From Actinospineispora spinosispora DSM 44797 (GTDB taxonomy: Bacteria; Actinomycetota; Actinomycetes; Mycobacteriales; Pseudonocardiaceae): a stretch of 64,000 bases of DNA. Of this stretch, positions 50,226 to 58,280 are shown one piece after another. The position numbers and the translations under genes are program-made. Position 1 is the stretch's first letter. Every line of letters starts with the position of its first letter. The stretch is from the NCBI RefSeq assembly GCF_000429025.1, contig NZ_KE386835.1:186001-250000 (forward strand), given 5' to 3'. Under the pieces are notes generated by a model. The model did no database searches and was not told the origin of the DNA. It worked only from the letters and a program-made list of their open reading frames with translations.

Positions 50226-50516
50226 GATCGTGGTCCCTCCCAAGGGTGAACAGAGACCGCTAGTTCTACTGACCGTAGCCGGGTAAGCCAATAGCCATTC
50301 AACCGCTCAACGCGACCGCCCATCCGGGCTAGTTGCCGTTCACCGACGGTGAGTGACCACTGAACCTACCGCTCGTCGTGATCATGGAAGTGCTCGGCGG
50401 TTCGGTCGCACCCAGCCTCGGCCGGTCGGAGCAGTCGCACCCTCCGCTTGACGAACAACGCATTCCCTTTCTAGAGTTTCTCACTATGAGATCAGCACTT
50501 CATATTGTGAAACCAG
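50226..50516. promoter_or_regulatory. Divergent promoter region with IclR-type palindrome
   Basis: A 290-bp gap without a gene. TCTCA-CTA-TGAGA at 50479-50491 is a perfect inverted repeat, followed by CATATTGTGAAAC, whose TTTCAC complement echoes the TTTCTCAC of the first. It lies 26 bp before the IclR start in an AT-rich segment, so it is a likely IclR operator. Confidence 0.6.
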
Positions 50517-51251
50517 ATGGCTGTCGCTGAGAAGGCACCCGCGAGGACCGAGGGCGCCGAGACCGCGCGCCGCGCGCTGCGGGTCGTCGAGGCGGTCGTC
50601 GCGGCGGACGCCCCGCTCGCACTGGCCGACCTCGCCGGGGCCGTGGAGCTGTCGAAGAGCACCTGTTACCGGCTGGCCAGGGTCCTGCAGGACGAGCGGT
50701 ACCTCGACCGGGCCGGCTCGGGCGGGTACCGCGCGGGCCCCCGGCTGGTCGGGCTCGCCGCGTCGGTCCTGTCCGACGTGGACGTGTACGCGGCGGCCCG
50801 CCCCGCGCTCCAGGTACTGGCCGCGGTCACCGGTGAGACGGTGACCCTGCATGTGCGCAGCGGCGACCGCGCGGTGCTGGTCCTTGGCGTGGAGAGCAGC
50901 GAACAGCTCCGGCGCGCGGCGACCGTCGGCGAGTCGACCTGGCTCGGCCGCGGCTGCAGCGGCCGAGCGATCCTCGCCGCTCTGGACCGGGCCGAGGCGG
51001 AGCCGATCACCAGAACCGCCGAGGACCCCGAGTCGCTGCGGACCGAGCTGGCCGCCCTGCGCGAAGCCGGCTACACGCTGTCCTTCGGCGACAACCACCC
51101 CGGCGTGCACGGCATCGCCGCCCCGGTGCCCAACAGACAGCTCTCGGTCGCCGTCTCCGGCCCGGCCACCCGCTGCACCGAACACCACCTGCGCACATTC
51201 GCCGAACCGTTGCTCGCCACCTGTACCCAACTGGCCGGAGGCCCGACATGA
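50517..51251 (+). CDS. IclR-family transcriptional regulator
   Basis: A 244-residue IclR protein. The N-terminal winged helix is LALADLAGAVELSKSTCYRL, and the C-terminal GAF-like effector domain shows TVTLHVRSGDRAVLVLG, GCSGRAILAAL and the signature GVHGIAAPVPNRQ. Such proteins respond to small carboxylates and control nearby catabolic operons. It overlaps the lyase gene by 4 bp, so it is the first gene of the lyase-LeuCD-like operon and probably senses its substrate. A palindrome at 50479-50491 lies just upstream. Confidence 0.9.
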   Translation: MAVAEKAPARTEGAETARRALRVVEAVVAADAPLALADLAGAVELSKSTCYRLARVLQDERYLDRAGSGGYRAGPRLVGLAASVLSDVDVYAAARPALQVLAAVTGETVTLHVRSGDRAVLVLGVESSEQLRRAATVGESTWLGRGCSGRAILAALDRAEAEPITRTAEDPESLRTELAALREAGYTLSFGDNHPGVHGIAAPVPNRQLSVAVSGPATRCTEHHLRTFAEPLLATCTQLAGGPT

Positions 51252-52111
51252 CCCGACGACGATTCCGCGAGCTGCTCGCCGGAGAGGAACTGATCACCGC
51301 GCCCGGAGTGTTCGACGGGGTGTCCGCCTCGCTGGTCGCCCGTACCGGCTTCGCGGCCGCCTACCTGACCGGGGCCGGGGTGGCCGCGGCCGCGTTCGGG
51401 CTGCCGGACATCGGGCTGGTCAGCCAGACCGAGATGGTCGAGCGCGTCCGCATGGTCGCCGGCGTGCTGGGCGACGTCCCGCTCATCGCCGACGCGGACA
51501 CCGGCTACGGGGCGCCGCTCAACGTCGTGCGCACGGTGCGTGAGTACGAGCGAGCCGGGGTGGCCGGGCTGCACCTGGAGGACCAGGCGTTCCCCAAGCG
51601 CTGCGGTCACCTGCCGGACAAGGAGCTGGTCAGCGTCGAGGACTTCCTCGCCGTGCTGGGCGCGGCCCTGGACGCGCGCGTCGACCCGGATCTGGTGATC
51701 ATCGCGCGGACCGACGCGCGGGGACCGCTCGGCCTGGACGCCGCGATCGAACGGGCCAACCGGTACGCCGAGGCCGGCGCCGACCTGATCTTCGTCGAGG
51801 CGCCGAGGAGCGAGGACGAGCTGGTCCGGATCGCCCGCGAGGTGTCCGCTCCGCTGCTGGTCAACCTGGTCACCGGCGGGCTCACGCCGAACCTGCCCGC
51901 CGAACGGCTCGCCGAGCTGGGCTACCGGGTCGCGATCCACCCGTTCGCGACGCTGGGCCCGGCGACCGGCGCGATGATCGACACGCTGGCCGGGATGCGC
52001 GGCATCGATCCCGCGCCGCTGCGGCCGAGCGGTCCCCGGGAGTTCTTCGAACTGGTCGGACTGCGTGAATGGGCCGAGATCGGCGAGCGCCACCTCGGAG
52101 CACGGACATGA
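51248..52111 (+). CDS. Isocitrate-lyase/PEP-mutase superfamily lyase (dimethylmalate- or methylisocitrate-lyase-like)
   Basis: A 287-residue PEP-mutase/isocitrate-lyase-family enzyme. ADADTGYGAPLNVVRTV holds the Mg-binding Asp pair, and FPKRCGH contains the catalytic Cys of the KRCGH motif typical of lyases (methylisocitrate lyase, dimethylmalate lyase), not mutases. IIARTDARGP follows. It cleaves a 2-alkyl or 2,3-dialkyl malate to pyruvate or a relative. With LeuCD-like hydratase genes, the pattern recalls dimethylmaleate hydratase plus 2,3-dimethylmalate lyase of anaerobic nicotinate catabolism, but other branched diacids are possible. Coupled by ATGA overlaps to both neighbours. Confidence 0.86.
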   Translation: MTRRRFRELLAGEELITAPGVFDGVSASLVARTGFAAAYLTGAGVAAAAFGLPDIGLVSQTEMVERVRMVAGVLGDVPLIADADTGYGAPLNVVRTVREYERAGVAGLHLEDQAFPKRCGHLPDKELVSVEDFLAVLGAALDARVDPDLVIIARTDARGPLGLDAAIERANRYAEAGADLIFVEAPRSEDELVRIAREVSAPLLVNLVTGGLTPNLPAERLAELGYRVAIHPFATLGPATGAMIDTLAGMRGIDPAPLRPSGPREFFELVGLREWAEIGERHLGART

Positions 52112-53355
52112 GCATGACCATGATCGAGAAGATCCTGGCGCGGTCGGCCGGGCTCGACGAGGTGCGTGTCGGCCAGACCGTCGTGTGTGACGTCGACATG
52201 ACCGTCATGATCGATCTTCAGTTCGCCACCGCCTGGGTCCAGCCGCTGCGGATCCACGACCCGGACAAGGTCGCGGTCGTCATGGACCACGCGGTGCCGG
52301 CGCCGACCGTCCAGGACGCCGAGGGCGGACCGAGGGCACGGCGGTTCGCCGGCGACTTCGGCATCAGCCGGTTCTACGACGTGGGCCGGCACGGCATCTG
52401 CCACCAGGTCATCGCCGAGAACGGACTCGCCCGCCCCGGCGAGATCCTGGCGTGCACCGACTCGCACACGTGTGCGGGCGGCGCCTACAACACCGCGGCA
52501 CGCGGCCTCGGGCCCGCCGAGGTGTTCTCGATCCTGTGCACCGGCAAGACGTGGTTCACCGTGGCACCGACGATCCGCTACGAGCTGGTCGGCGAGAAAC
52601 CCGACGTGGTGAGCGGCAAGGACATCTTCCTGCACCTCGCCGGACGCTACGGGGACGCGACCAACCACAACCTGGAGTTCGGTGGCCCCGGCCTGGCGTC
52701 GGTGCCGATGAACGACCGGCGCACGATCGCCACCCAGGGCGCCGAGGTGTCCGCCGACTTCTCCACGTTCGGGGTCGACGACGTCCTGCGTGCCTGGCTC
52801 GACGAGCACACCGACCGGCCGTACACCCCGGCCGACGCCGACCCGGACGCCTCCTACGCGGACGTGCGCGAGATCGACCTGTCCGCGCTGGAACCCTACG
52901 TCGCCCGGCCGGGCACGGTCAGCAACAACTCGGTCCCGGTCGGCGAGCTGGAGCACCGCGCGGTCGACCAGTGCTTCATCGGCTCCTGCGCGAACGGACA
53001 GCTGGAGGACCTGCGGATCGCCGCCGACATGGTGCGCGGCCGGCAGGTCGCGCCGGGCGTCCGGCTGCTGATCACCCCGGCGTCGCAGCAGGTGTACCGC
53101 GACGCGCTGCGCGCCGGCTACCTGGAGACCCTCGCGGACGCGGGCGCGGTCATCACCAACTCGACGTGCGGCGCGTGCTTCGGCTACCACCTGGGAGTGG
53201 TCGGCGCGGGCGAGGTGTGCCTGACCGCGAGCACCCGCAACTTCCGGGGCCGCATGGGCAGCCCGGACGCCGACATCTACATGGCCTCCCCGGCCACCGT
53301 CGCGGCGTCCGCGCTGGCCGGTCACATCGTCGACCCGCGAACGGAGCAGCGCTGA
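52108..53355 (+). CDS. LeuC-like (aconitase superfamily) hydratase large subunit
   Basis: A 415-residue aconitase-superfamily large subunit. Its substrate/iron motifs are ACTDSHTCAGGAYNTAARG, CFIGSCANGQLEDL (with one cluster Cys) and NSTCGACFGYH (with the other two). The N-terminal MEKILAR.. form (here MIEKILARSAG) is that of LeuC/HacA/DmdA-type proteins. It forms a 4Fe-4S enzyme with the small subunit encoded next. The reaction is a reversible hydration or isomerisation of a branched dicarboxylate. It is distinct from true LeuC (466-470 residues), fitting DmdA-like proteins. ATGA overlap upstream, TGATG overlap downstream. Confidence 0.88.
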   Translation: MSMTMIEKILARSAGLDEVRVGQTVVCDVDMTVMIDLQFATAWVQPLRIHDPDKVAVVMDHAVPAPTVQDAEGGPRARRFAGDFGISRFYDVGRHGICHQVIAENGLARPGEILACTDSHTCAGGAYNTAARGLGPAEVFSILCTGKTWFTVAPTIRYELVGEKPDVVSGKDIFLHLAGRYGDATNHNLEFGGPGLASVPMNDRRTIATQGAEVSADFSTFGVDDVLRAWLDEHTDRPYTPADADPDASYADVREIDLSALEPYVARPGTVSNNSVPVGELEHRAVDQCFIGSCANGQLEDLRIAADMVRGRQVAPGVRLLITPASQQVYRDALRAGYLETLADAGAVITNSTCGACFGYHLGVVGAGEVCLTASTRNFRGRMGSPDADIYMASPATVAASALAGHIVDPRTEQR

Positions 53356-53861
53356 TGGACGAGCAGCTGGAAGGCCGGGTGTGGGTCGTCGGCGACTCGG
53401 TGACGACCGATGCGATGTACCCCGGTTTCGCCATGAAGCTGCCCCTCGAGGAGGCGGCGAGGCACGTGTTCTACGAGCTGCGCCCCGGATGGACCGACGA
53501 GGTCGAACCGGGCGACATGGTGGTCGCGGGCCGCAACTTCGGGCTGGGCTCGTCGCGTCCGGTCGCCGCGCTGTTCCGCCAGCTCGGGGTGCGGGCGCTG
53601 ATCGCGGAGGAGTTCAACTCGCTGTTCCTGCGCAACTGCATCAACTACGGCCTACCCGCGCTGACCGTCCCCGATGCGACCGAGCTGTTCGCCGACGGCG
53701 ACACCGCCCGGCTGCACCTCACCGAGGGCTGGTGCGAGAACCGTGCGTCGGGCACCCGGGTGACGGTCGAGCCGCTCCCCGAGTTCGTGGTGGACATCCT
53801 CGACGCGGGCGGCCTGCTACCCAAGCTCGCCCGCGAGGGCTACCTCCCCGCCGAAGCCTGA
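53355..53861 (+). CDS. LeuD-like (aconitase superfamily) hydratase small subunit
   Basis: A 168-residue swivel-domain subunit. The characteristic GRNFGLGSSRPVA and the N-terminal GDSVTTDAMYPGF (a changed GDNIDTDxIxP) are present. It completes the hydratase with the LeuC-like protein. The altered N-terminal motif suggests a substrate different from isopropylmalate. TGATG overlap with the large subunit gene; a 120-bp gap with a palindrome separates it from the SDR. Confidence 0.88.
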   Translation: MDEQLEGRVWVVGDSVTTDAMYPGFAMKLPLEEAARHVFYELRPGWTDEVEPGDMVVAGRNFGLGSSRPVAALFRQLGVRALIAEEFNSLFLRNCINYGLPALTVPDATELFADGDTARLHLTEGWCENRASGTRVTVEPLPEFVVDILDAGGLLPKLAREGYLPAEA

Positions 53862-53867
53862 TCGTTC

Positions 53868-53884
53868 TTGTGCGTCGCGCACAA
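53868..53884. promoter_or_regulatory. 17-bp palindrome before the mycofactocin-type SDR
   Basis: TTGTGCG-TCG-CGCACAA is perfect. It lies 6 bp after the LeuD-like stop and about 100 bp before the SDR ATG. The half-site CGCACAA also occurs in the mce operon operator (9294-9300). It may be an operator or a short terminator. Confidence 0.45.
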
Positions 53885-53981
53885 CCTCGAATTGCGACAT
53901 CGTCGCCGCGACACGAATCTTTAGTGTCATGTGACCGGGATCATCAATCCGGCACGGTGTAGTCGACACGAGGGAGCACGC

Positions 53982-54830
53982 ATGGGACGGGTCGAGGGCA
54001 AAGTCGCCCTGATCACCGGAGCGGCACGCGGGCAGGGACGCTCACACGCACTACGGCTGGCCGAGGAGGGCGCGGAGATCGTCGCGATCGACATCTGCTC
54101 CGACCTCGACACGGTGCCCTACCCGGGCGCCACGAGCGACGACCTGGCCACGACGACCCGGATGGTCGAGGACCTGGACCGGCGTATCATCGCCCGCCAG
54201 GCAGACGTCCGTGACTCGGCGGCGCTGAAAGCGGTCGTCGACGAGGCGGTCGCGGAGTTCGGCCACATCGACATCGTGTGCGCCAACGCGGGCATCGCGA
54301 GCTTCGCCCCGTCCTGGGAGATCACCGACGAGGTCTGGCAGGAGATGCTCGACGTCAACCTCACCGGCGTCTGGAAGACGACCAAGGCCGTCATCCCCCA
54401 GATGATCGAGCAGGGCACCGGCGGGTCGATCGTGCTCACCAGCTCGACCGCCGGTCTGGTCGCGTTCGGCAACCTCGCGCACTACACCGCCGCCAAGCAC
54501 GGTGTCGTCGGCCTGATGAAGGTCCTCGCCGTCGAGCTCGCGCAGCACCGCATCCGGGTCAACACGGTGCACCCGACGACCGTCGACACCCCGATGATCG
54601 ACAACCCGGCGGTGCGGTCGCTGTTCGTCCCGCAGGTGCAGAACCCGTCGAAGGAGCAGGCGCGAGAGCTGATGAAGGCGATGAACGCGCTGCCCATCCC
54701 GTGGGTCGAGTCGGTCGACATCAGCAACGCGGTGCTGTTCCTCGCCTCCGACGAGGGGCGTTATGTCACAGGTGTGCAGCTGCCGATCGAGGCGGGCGGC
54801 ACCATGCCCTACAAGTACCCGAACGTCTGA
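53982..54830 (+). CDS. Mycofactocin-coupled SDR family oxidoreductase
   Basis: A 282-residue SDR of the mycofactocin-coupled class. VALITGAARGQGRSHALRLA, with its GxxxGxG form followed by AEEGAEIVAIDICSD, and the ADVRD, CANAG and YTAAKHG motifs place it there. A long insert (PYPGATSDDLATTTRMVEDL) between strand 2 and helix 3 is diagnostic. Members keep a tightly bound NAD and pass electrons to the peptide-derived cofactor mycofactocin, oxidising alcohols. No mft biosynthesis genes are in the window. I start at the ATG at 53982. MoxR follows 7 bp downstream. Confidence 0.88.
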   Translation: MGRVEGKVALITGAARGQGRSHALRLAEEGAEIVAIDICSDLDTVPYPGATSDDLATTTRMVEDLDRRIIARQADVRDSAALKAVVDEAVAEFGHIDIVCANAGIASFAPSWEITDEVWQEMLDVNLTGVWKTTKAVIPQMIEQGTGGSIVLTSSTAGLVAFGNLAHYTAAKHGVVGLMKVLAVELAQHRIRVNTVHPTTVDTPMIDNPAVRSLFVPQVQNPSKEQARELMKAMNALPIPWVESVDISNAVLFLASDEGRYVTGVQLPIEAGGTMPYKYPNV

Positions 54831-54837
54831 TCGCCGG

Positions 54838-55776
54838 ATGTCGGATCTGAACCTCGCGGCCAGGCGGGCCGAGCTCGCCAGGACCGTCGTCGGGCGCGAC
54901 CACGAGCTCGACCTGATCCTGGCCGCCGTCGTGGCCGGGCGGGACCTCCTGCTGGAGGGCCCGCCCGGCACGTCCAAGTCCACGATCCTGCGCGCGATCA
55001 CCGCGAGCTGGGGCATCCCGCTGCACTTCGTCGAGGGCAACGCGGAGCTGACCCCGGCCAAGCTCGTCGGGCACCACAACCCGGCGCGGGTGCTGCGCGA
55101 GGACTATCACGCGGACAACTTCGTGCCCGGACCGCTGGTCGCGGCCATGCGCGAGGGCGGGTTCCTGTACGTCGAGGAGTTCAACCGCGCACCGGAGGAC
55201 ACGCTCAACACGCTGCTGACCGCGATGGCCGAACGCGAGGTCAACGTGCCCCGGGTGGGACGCATCTCGGCGGCCGCGAGCTTCCGGCTGGTCGCATCGA
55301 TGAACCCGTTCGACAACATCGGCACCACGCGCATCAGCACGAGCGTCTACGACCGAATGTGCCGGCTCGCCGTCGGCTACCAGTCGGCGGAGGAGGACCG
55401 GGAGATCGTGCGGCTGCGCACCGGATGCCTGCACGAGGCACTGGTAGCCGACGCGGTCGCGCTCACCAGGGCCACCCGCTCGCGCCCCGACGTGCGGCAC
55501 GGGTCGAGCGTGCGCGGCGCGATCGACCTGGTGTCCGTGGCGGGCCCGTTGACCGAGATCCGGCAGCACACGACCGACGTCACCAGCACCGACGGCTACC
55601 GGGGAATCGTGCTGGACGCGGCGCTGCTGGCGCTGTCCGGGCGGATCATCGTCGACGAGATCGCCGAGGTCGGTCCCGAGCAGATCATCCGGGAGCTGTG
55701 GGAGTCGCACTTCGTGCTGGAGCCGGCGCGCGCGGCGCCCGGGACGAACGCGGTCCGGGTGCCGGAGCCGACTTGA
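54838..55776 (+). CDS. MoxR-type AAA+ ATPase
   Basis: A 312-residue AAA+ protein of the MoxR/CoxD-like family. Walker A is GPPGTSKS (41-48), Walker B FLYVEEFNRA (near 110), and sensor residues lie in SMNPFDNIGTTRIS and DRMCRLAVGYQ. MoxR ATPases work with VWA proteins as chaperones that activate or insert cofactors into redox enzymes, such as methanol dehydrogenase or CO dehydrogenase. The paired VWA gene follows with no gap. The client is unknown; the preceding mycofactocin SDR is the nearest candidate. Stop TGA at 55774-55776. Confidence 0.9.
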   Translation: MSDLNLAARRAELARTVVGRDHELDLILAAVVAGRDLLLEGPPGTSKSTILRAITASWGIPLHFVEGNAELTPAKLVGHHNPARVLREDYHADNFVPGPLVAAMREGGFLYVEEFNRAPEDTLNTLLTAMAEREVNVPRVGRISAAASFRLVASMNPFDNIGTTRISTSVYDRMCRLAVGYQSAEEDREIVRLRTGCLHEALVADAVALTRATRSRPDVRHGSSVRGAIDLVSVAGPLTEIRQHTTDVTSTDGYRGIVLDAALLALSGRIIVDEIAEVGPEQIIRELWESHFVLEPARAAPGTNAVRVPEPT

Positions 55777-56733
55777 CTGACCGACACCGGCCGCGCGCCG
55801 CGCACCCCGCTGCGTCGTAAACCGAAGCAGCTGGACACCACGCCGCTGACGTTCCGCCCCGGCAAGGGCGGTGTCGTCGCGGAGAGCTCGGGGCCCGACC
55901 GGGGCACCGGCGAGGGCACGGCTCCGCCCGCGCAGGGCTGGGTCGCGACGACCGAAGCGGGTGAGCGGCGCACGCTGGCCGACGTACGGGAGGACGGTGT
56001 GCTCGGCGCGGACGTGCGTGCGCTGGCCAGGCGCATCGCATCCCGGCTGAGCGCCACCCACCGGGGCCGCGACCGCGCGACGACCAGCGGTGGCAGCGGG
56101 CGGCTGGCGAGCGTGCCGTACCGGTACAACTCCGACGACATCGACCTGGACCGCACGCTGGAGGTGCTCACCGAGCGGCCGCTGCCCGAGGACACCGACA
56201 TCGTGGTGCGTGAGCGGGTGCAGGTGCCGCGCGCGATCGTCCTGATCATCGACGTGTCCGGGTCGATGCGCGGCGAGAAGACCAAGATCGCGGCGGCCAC
56301 GGTCGGCGCGGTGGCCGGGGAGCTGGCGAGTGGCGGCGCCGCCGAGCTGGCGGTCGTCGCGTTCTGGAAGGACGCGGCGATCGTGCGGCCGATGGGGCCC
56401 GCCCCCACCGGAGTCGGGTTGCTCGACGACCTGCTCAGCATCCCGGCGAAGGGACTGACGAACGTGCACTTCGCGCTGTCCACCGGGCTGGCGCAGCTCG
56501 GTCTGGCCAGGGCACGGCGGCGCGGCGCGATCCTGCTGTCCGACTCGGTGCACAACGCGGGACCCGACCCACGACCGGTGGCGGCCCGGTTCCCCGAGCT
56601 GCACGTGCTGCTCGAAACGGACGGTGAACACGACGCCGACCTGGCCGCGCAACTGGCCCGAGCGGGCCGGGGCAGGCTGGCCCCGATCAGCAACCACCGC
56701 CAGGTGGCCCCCGCGCTCAACACCATGCTCTGA
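55777..56733 (+). CDS. VWA-domain protein, partner of MoxR, with a possible CTG start
   Basis: A ~318-residue protein. The VWA domain begins near residue 145, with MIDAS DVSGSM in VLIIDVSGSMRGEKTKIA, and continues to the end. It shares the reading frame of moxR. The 74 codons between the moxR TGA (55774) and the first ATG/GTG/TTG (GTG 55999) have ~88% G/C in third positions and read as protein, so translation must begin upstream of 55999. CTG at 55777, directly after the TGA with GGAG 9 bp before it, is the best start. Read-through of the TGA or a mutated joint gene are alternatives. VWA proteins dock MoxR on its client. Confidence 0.75.
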   Translation: MTDTGRAPRTPLRRKPKQLDTTPLTFRPGKGGVVAESSGPDRGTGEGTAPPAQGWVATTEAGERRTLADVREDGVLGADVRALARRIASRLSATHRGRDRATTSGGSGRLASVPYRYNSDDIDLDRTLEVLTERPLPEDTDIVVRERVQVPRAIVLIIDVSGSMRGEKTKIAAATVGAVAGELASGGAAELAVVAFWKDAAIVRPMGPAPTGVGLLDDLLSIPAKGLTNVHFALSTGLAQLGLARARRRGAILLSDSVHNAGPDPRPVAARFPELHVLLETDGEHDADLAAQLARAGRGRLAPISNHRQVAPALNTML

Positions 56734-56739
56734 CCGCAC

Positions 56740-56790
56740 GGCACGAATGTGGCTTTAGGGACGTTGAACGTCCCTAAAGCCACATTCGTG
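56740..56790. repeat. Dispersed hairpin element, CACGAATGTGG family, copy 2
   Basis: Perfect 21-bp arms (56742-56762 and 56770-56790) around GTTGAAC. The stem has the same CACGAATGTGGCTTTAGGGA sequence as the copy at 25339-25391, 31 kb away; loops differ by one base. It sits 6 bp after the VWA stop and directly before the convergent TetR stop, probably a bidirectional terminator. Confidence 0.87.
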
Positions 56791-57348
56791 TCATGGGTGG
56801 GCCGAGAGCAGGGCCGCGGCCGCGGTGCGTGCGTGGTCGGCCGAGGCCGGGGTGCCGAAGATGCCCGCGGTCACCATCGCGCCCTCTGCCAGCAGGTACA
56901 GGTGCTCGGCGGTGTCCTCGGGCAGACCGGCGTCGGCCACCAGGGTGCCCAGGTAGCCGCGGAACGCGCTCTTGTGCGTCCTGGCCAGCTCGGCGACCTG
57001 TTCGGACACCGCGCCCAGCTCCCCGTAGCAGTTGATCCAGGCGCAGCCCCGGAAGTCCGGCTCGGCGAACCACTGCCCGAGCCAGTCGAACACGGCCAGG
57101 ATCCGTTGCCGAGGGTCCGTGCCCGACGCGAGCACATGGTCGGTGAGCCGCCCCCGCCACCGAATGTCCCGGCGGTCGAGATAGGCCACCACCAGCTGGT
57201 CCTTGGCCGGGAAGAGCTGGTAGACCCGCTTGAGCGACAGGCCCGACGCCGACCGGATGTCGTCCATCCCGACCGACTGGATGCCGCGCCCGTAGAAGAG
57301 CTCCTCGGCCGCGTCGAGCAGCTGAGTCTGTGCCACGCCTTGATCCAT
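56791..57348 (-). CDS. TetR-family transcriptional regulator
   Basis: A 185-residue TetR protein with helix-turn-helix VGMDDIRSASGLSLKRVYQL. The C-terminal region GCAWINCYGELGAVSEQVAE is common to TetR proteins of small-molecule efflux operons. It lies 47 bp downstream of lysE on the same strand, so the two are probably one operon, with the regulator acting on the repeat-rich promoter upstream of lysE. Start ATG 57348, near the GAGAACAG upstream element. Confidence 0.87.
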   Translation of the reverse strand: MDQGVAQTQLLDAAEELFYGRGIQSVGMDDIRSASGLSLKRVYQLFPAKDQLVVAYLDRRDIRWRGRLTDHVLASGTDPRQRILAVFDWLGQWFAEPDFRGCAWINCYGELGAVSEQVAELARTHKSAFRGYLGTLVADAGLPEDTAEHLYLLAEGAMVTAGIFGTPASADHARTAAAALLSAHP

Positions 57349-57395
57349 GAGTCCACCACCCGAGAACGTCTGTTCTCAACAGTAGCCCGTCGAGC

Positions 57396-58034
57396 TCAGG
57401 TTCGGGCAGGGCGACCGGTGAGCGCGGCGAGGATCCCCAGCGCCAGATACGTGATGCCGGTGACCCAGCGCTGACCGCGCGCCAACGACGGACGGCTGCG
57501 CATCCGGTCGCCCAGTGTGCCCGCCGTCAGCGCGTAGGCGACGTCGCTCACCATCCCGACCGTCGCCATGATCAGGCCCAGCACGACGACCTGGAGCGCC
57601 ACCGGACCTCGGGCCGGTTCCACGAACTGCGGCAGGAACGCCACGAAGAACAACGCCACCTTGGGGTTGAGGACGTTGACCAGCACGCCTTCGAGATAGA
57701 CCCGGCGCAGCGGCACCGCCGCGACCGCGCCGGGAGCACTCGGCGGCGTGTAGCGCAGCAGCGCGCGCAACCCCAGGAAGATCAGGTAGGCGGCGCCGAG
57801 GTAGCGCACCGCGTCGTAGGCGAGCGCCGAGGACGCAATCAGCGCGGCCAGCCCACCGGCGGCGGCGACGGAGTACACCAGCGTGCCCGTCTCGACCCCC
57901 GCCGCCGAAGCAAGCCCGGCGATGCGCCCCTGGCTGATCCCCCTGGTCACGATGTAGATGTGGTTCGGCCCGGGAATCGCCACCAGGACAGACACGGCGA
58001 GAACGAAGAACAGCAAGGTCGACAGGCTCGGCAC
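57396..58034 (-). CDS. LysE/RhtB-family exporter
   Basis: A 212-residue membrane protein with six helices. It has the family markers IPGPNHIYIVTRGISQG (TM1/loop) and NVLNPKVALFFVAFLPQF (loop 3). LysE/RhtB proteins export amino acids such as lysine, threonine or homoserine. GTG start at 58034. The leader directly upstream is a set of 20-bp repeats. The likely operon partner is the TetR gene just downstream. Substrate unknown. Confidence 0.9.
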   Translation of the reverse strand: MPSLSTLLFFVLAVSVLVAIPGPNHIYIVTRGISQGRIAGLASAAGVETGTLVYSVAAAGGLAALIASSALAYDAVRYLGAAYLIFLGLRALLRYTPPSAPGAVAAVPLRRVYLEGVLVNVLNPKVALFFVAFLPQFVEPARGPVALQVVVLGLIMATVGMVSDVAYALTAGTLGDRMRSRPSLARGQRWVTGITYLALGILAALTGRPART

Positions 58035-58040
58035 TGCGTT

Positions 58041-58133
58041 ATTCTCGCCTGTACTGGCTTGTTCTCGCCTGTACTGGCTTGTTCTCGCCTGTACTGGCTT
58101 GTTCTCGCCTGTACTGGCTTGTTCTCGCCTGTT
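58041..58133. repeat. Four and a half tandem 20-bp repeats before lysE
   Basis: The unit GTTCTCGCCTGTACTGGCTT runs at 58041, 58061, 58081 and 58101, identical except for one base in the first copy, with a partial copy at 58121. Period 20 is about two helical turns, so protein binding on one face is possible. The array starts 6 bp upstream of the lysE GTG and is in its leader or promoter. It is not coding (20 is not divisible by 3). Confidence 0.92.
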
Positions 58134-58141
58134 CCGCGCTC

Positions 58142-58188
58142 AAAATCCTAAACAGGCAGGTCCTTCGGACCCGCCCCTTTAGGATTTT
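58142..58188. terminator. Strong hairpin with UUCG-type tetraloop
   Basis: AAAATCCTAAA (58142-58152) pairs exactly with TTTAGGATTTT (58178-58188). A GC-rich inner stem (GCAGGTCC with GGACCCGC, one mismatch) closes on TTCG. The TTTT on the right strand gives it the form of an intrinsic terminator in the plus direction, and the mirror in the minus direction. Confidence 0.8.
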
Positions 58189-58280
58189 CGGCCTTCGGCC
58201 CTGGCGCGCGCTTGTGTAAGCCTTGAGAGCCGCGACTCGGGTTGGGAGTCTGGTTGCGGACATTCACCGCGCCGGCCTTC

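Noticed and set aside
58039..58263. Frames spanning the 20-bp repeats
   Set aside because: The repeat length is not a multiple of 3, so the protein would change frame-dependent words in every unit; no ribosome-binding site is present.
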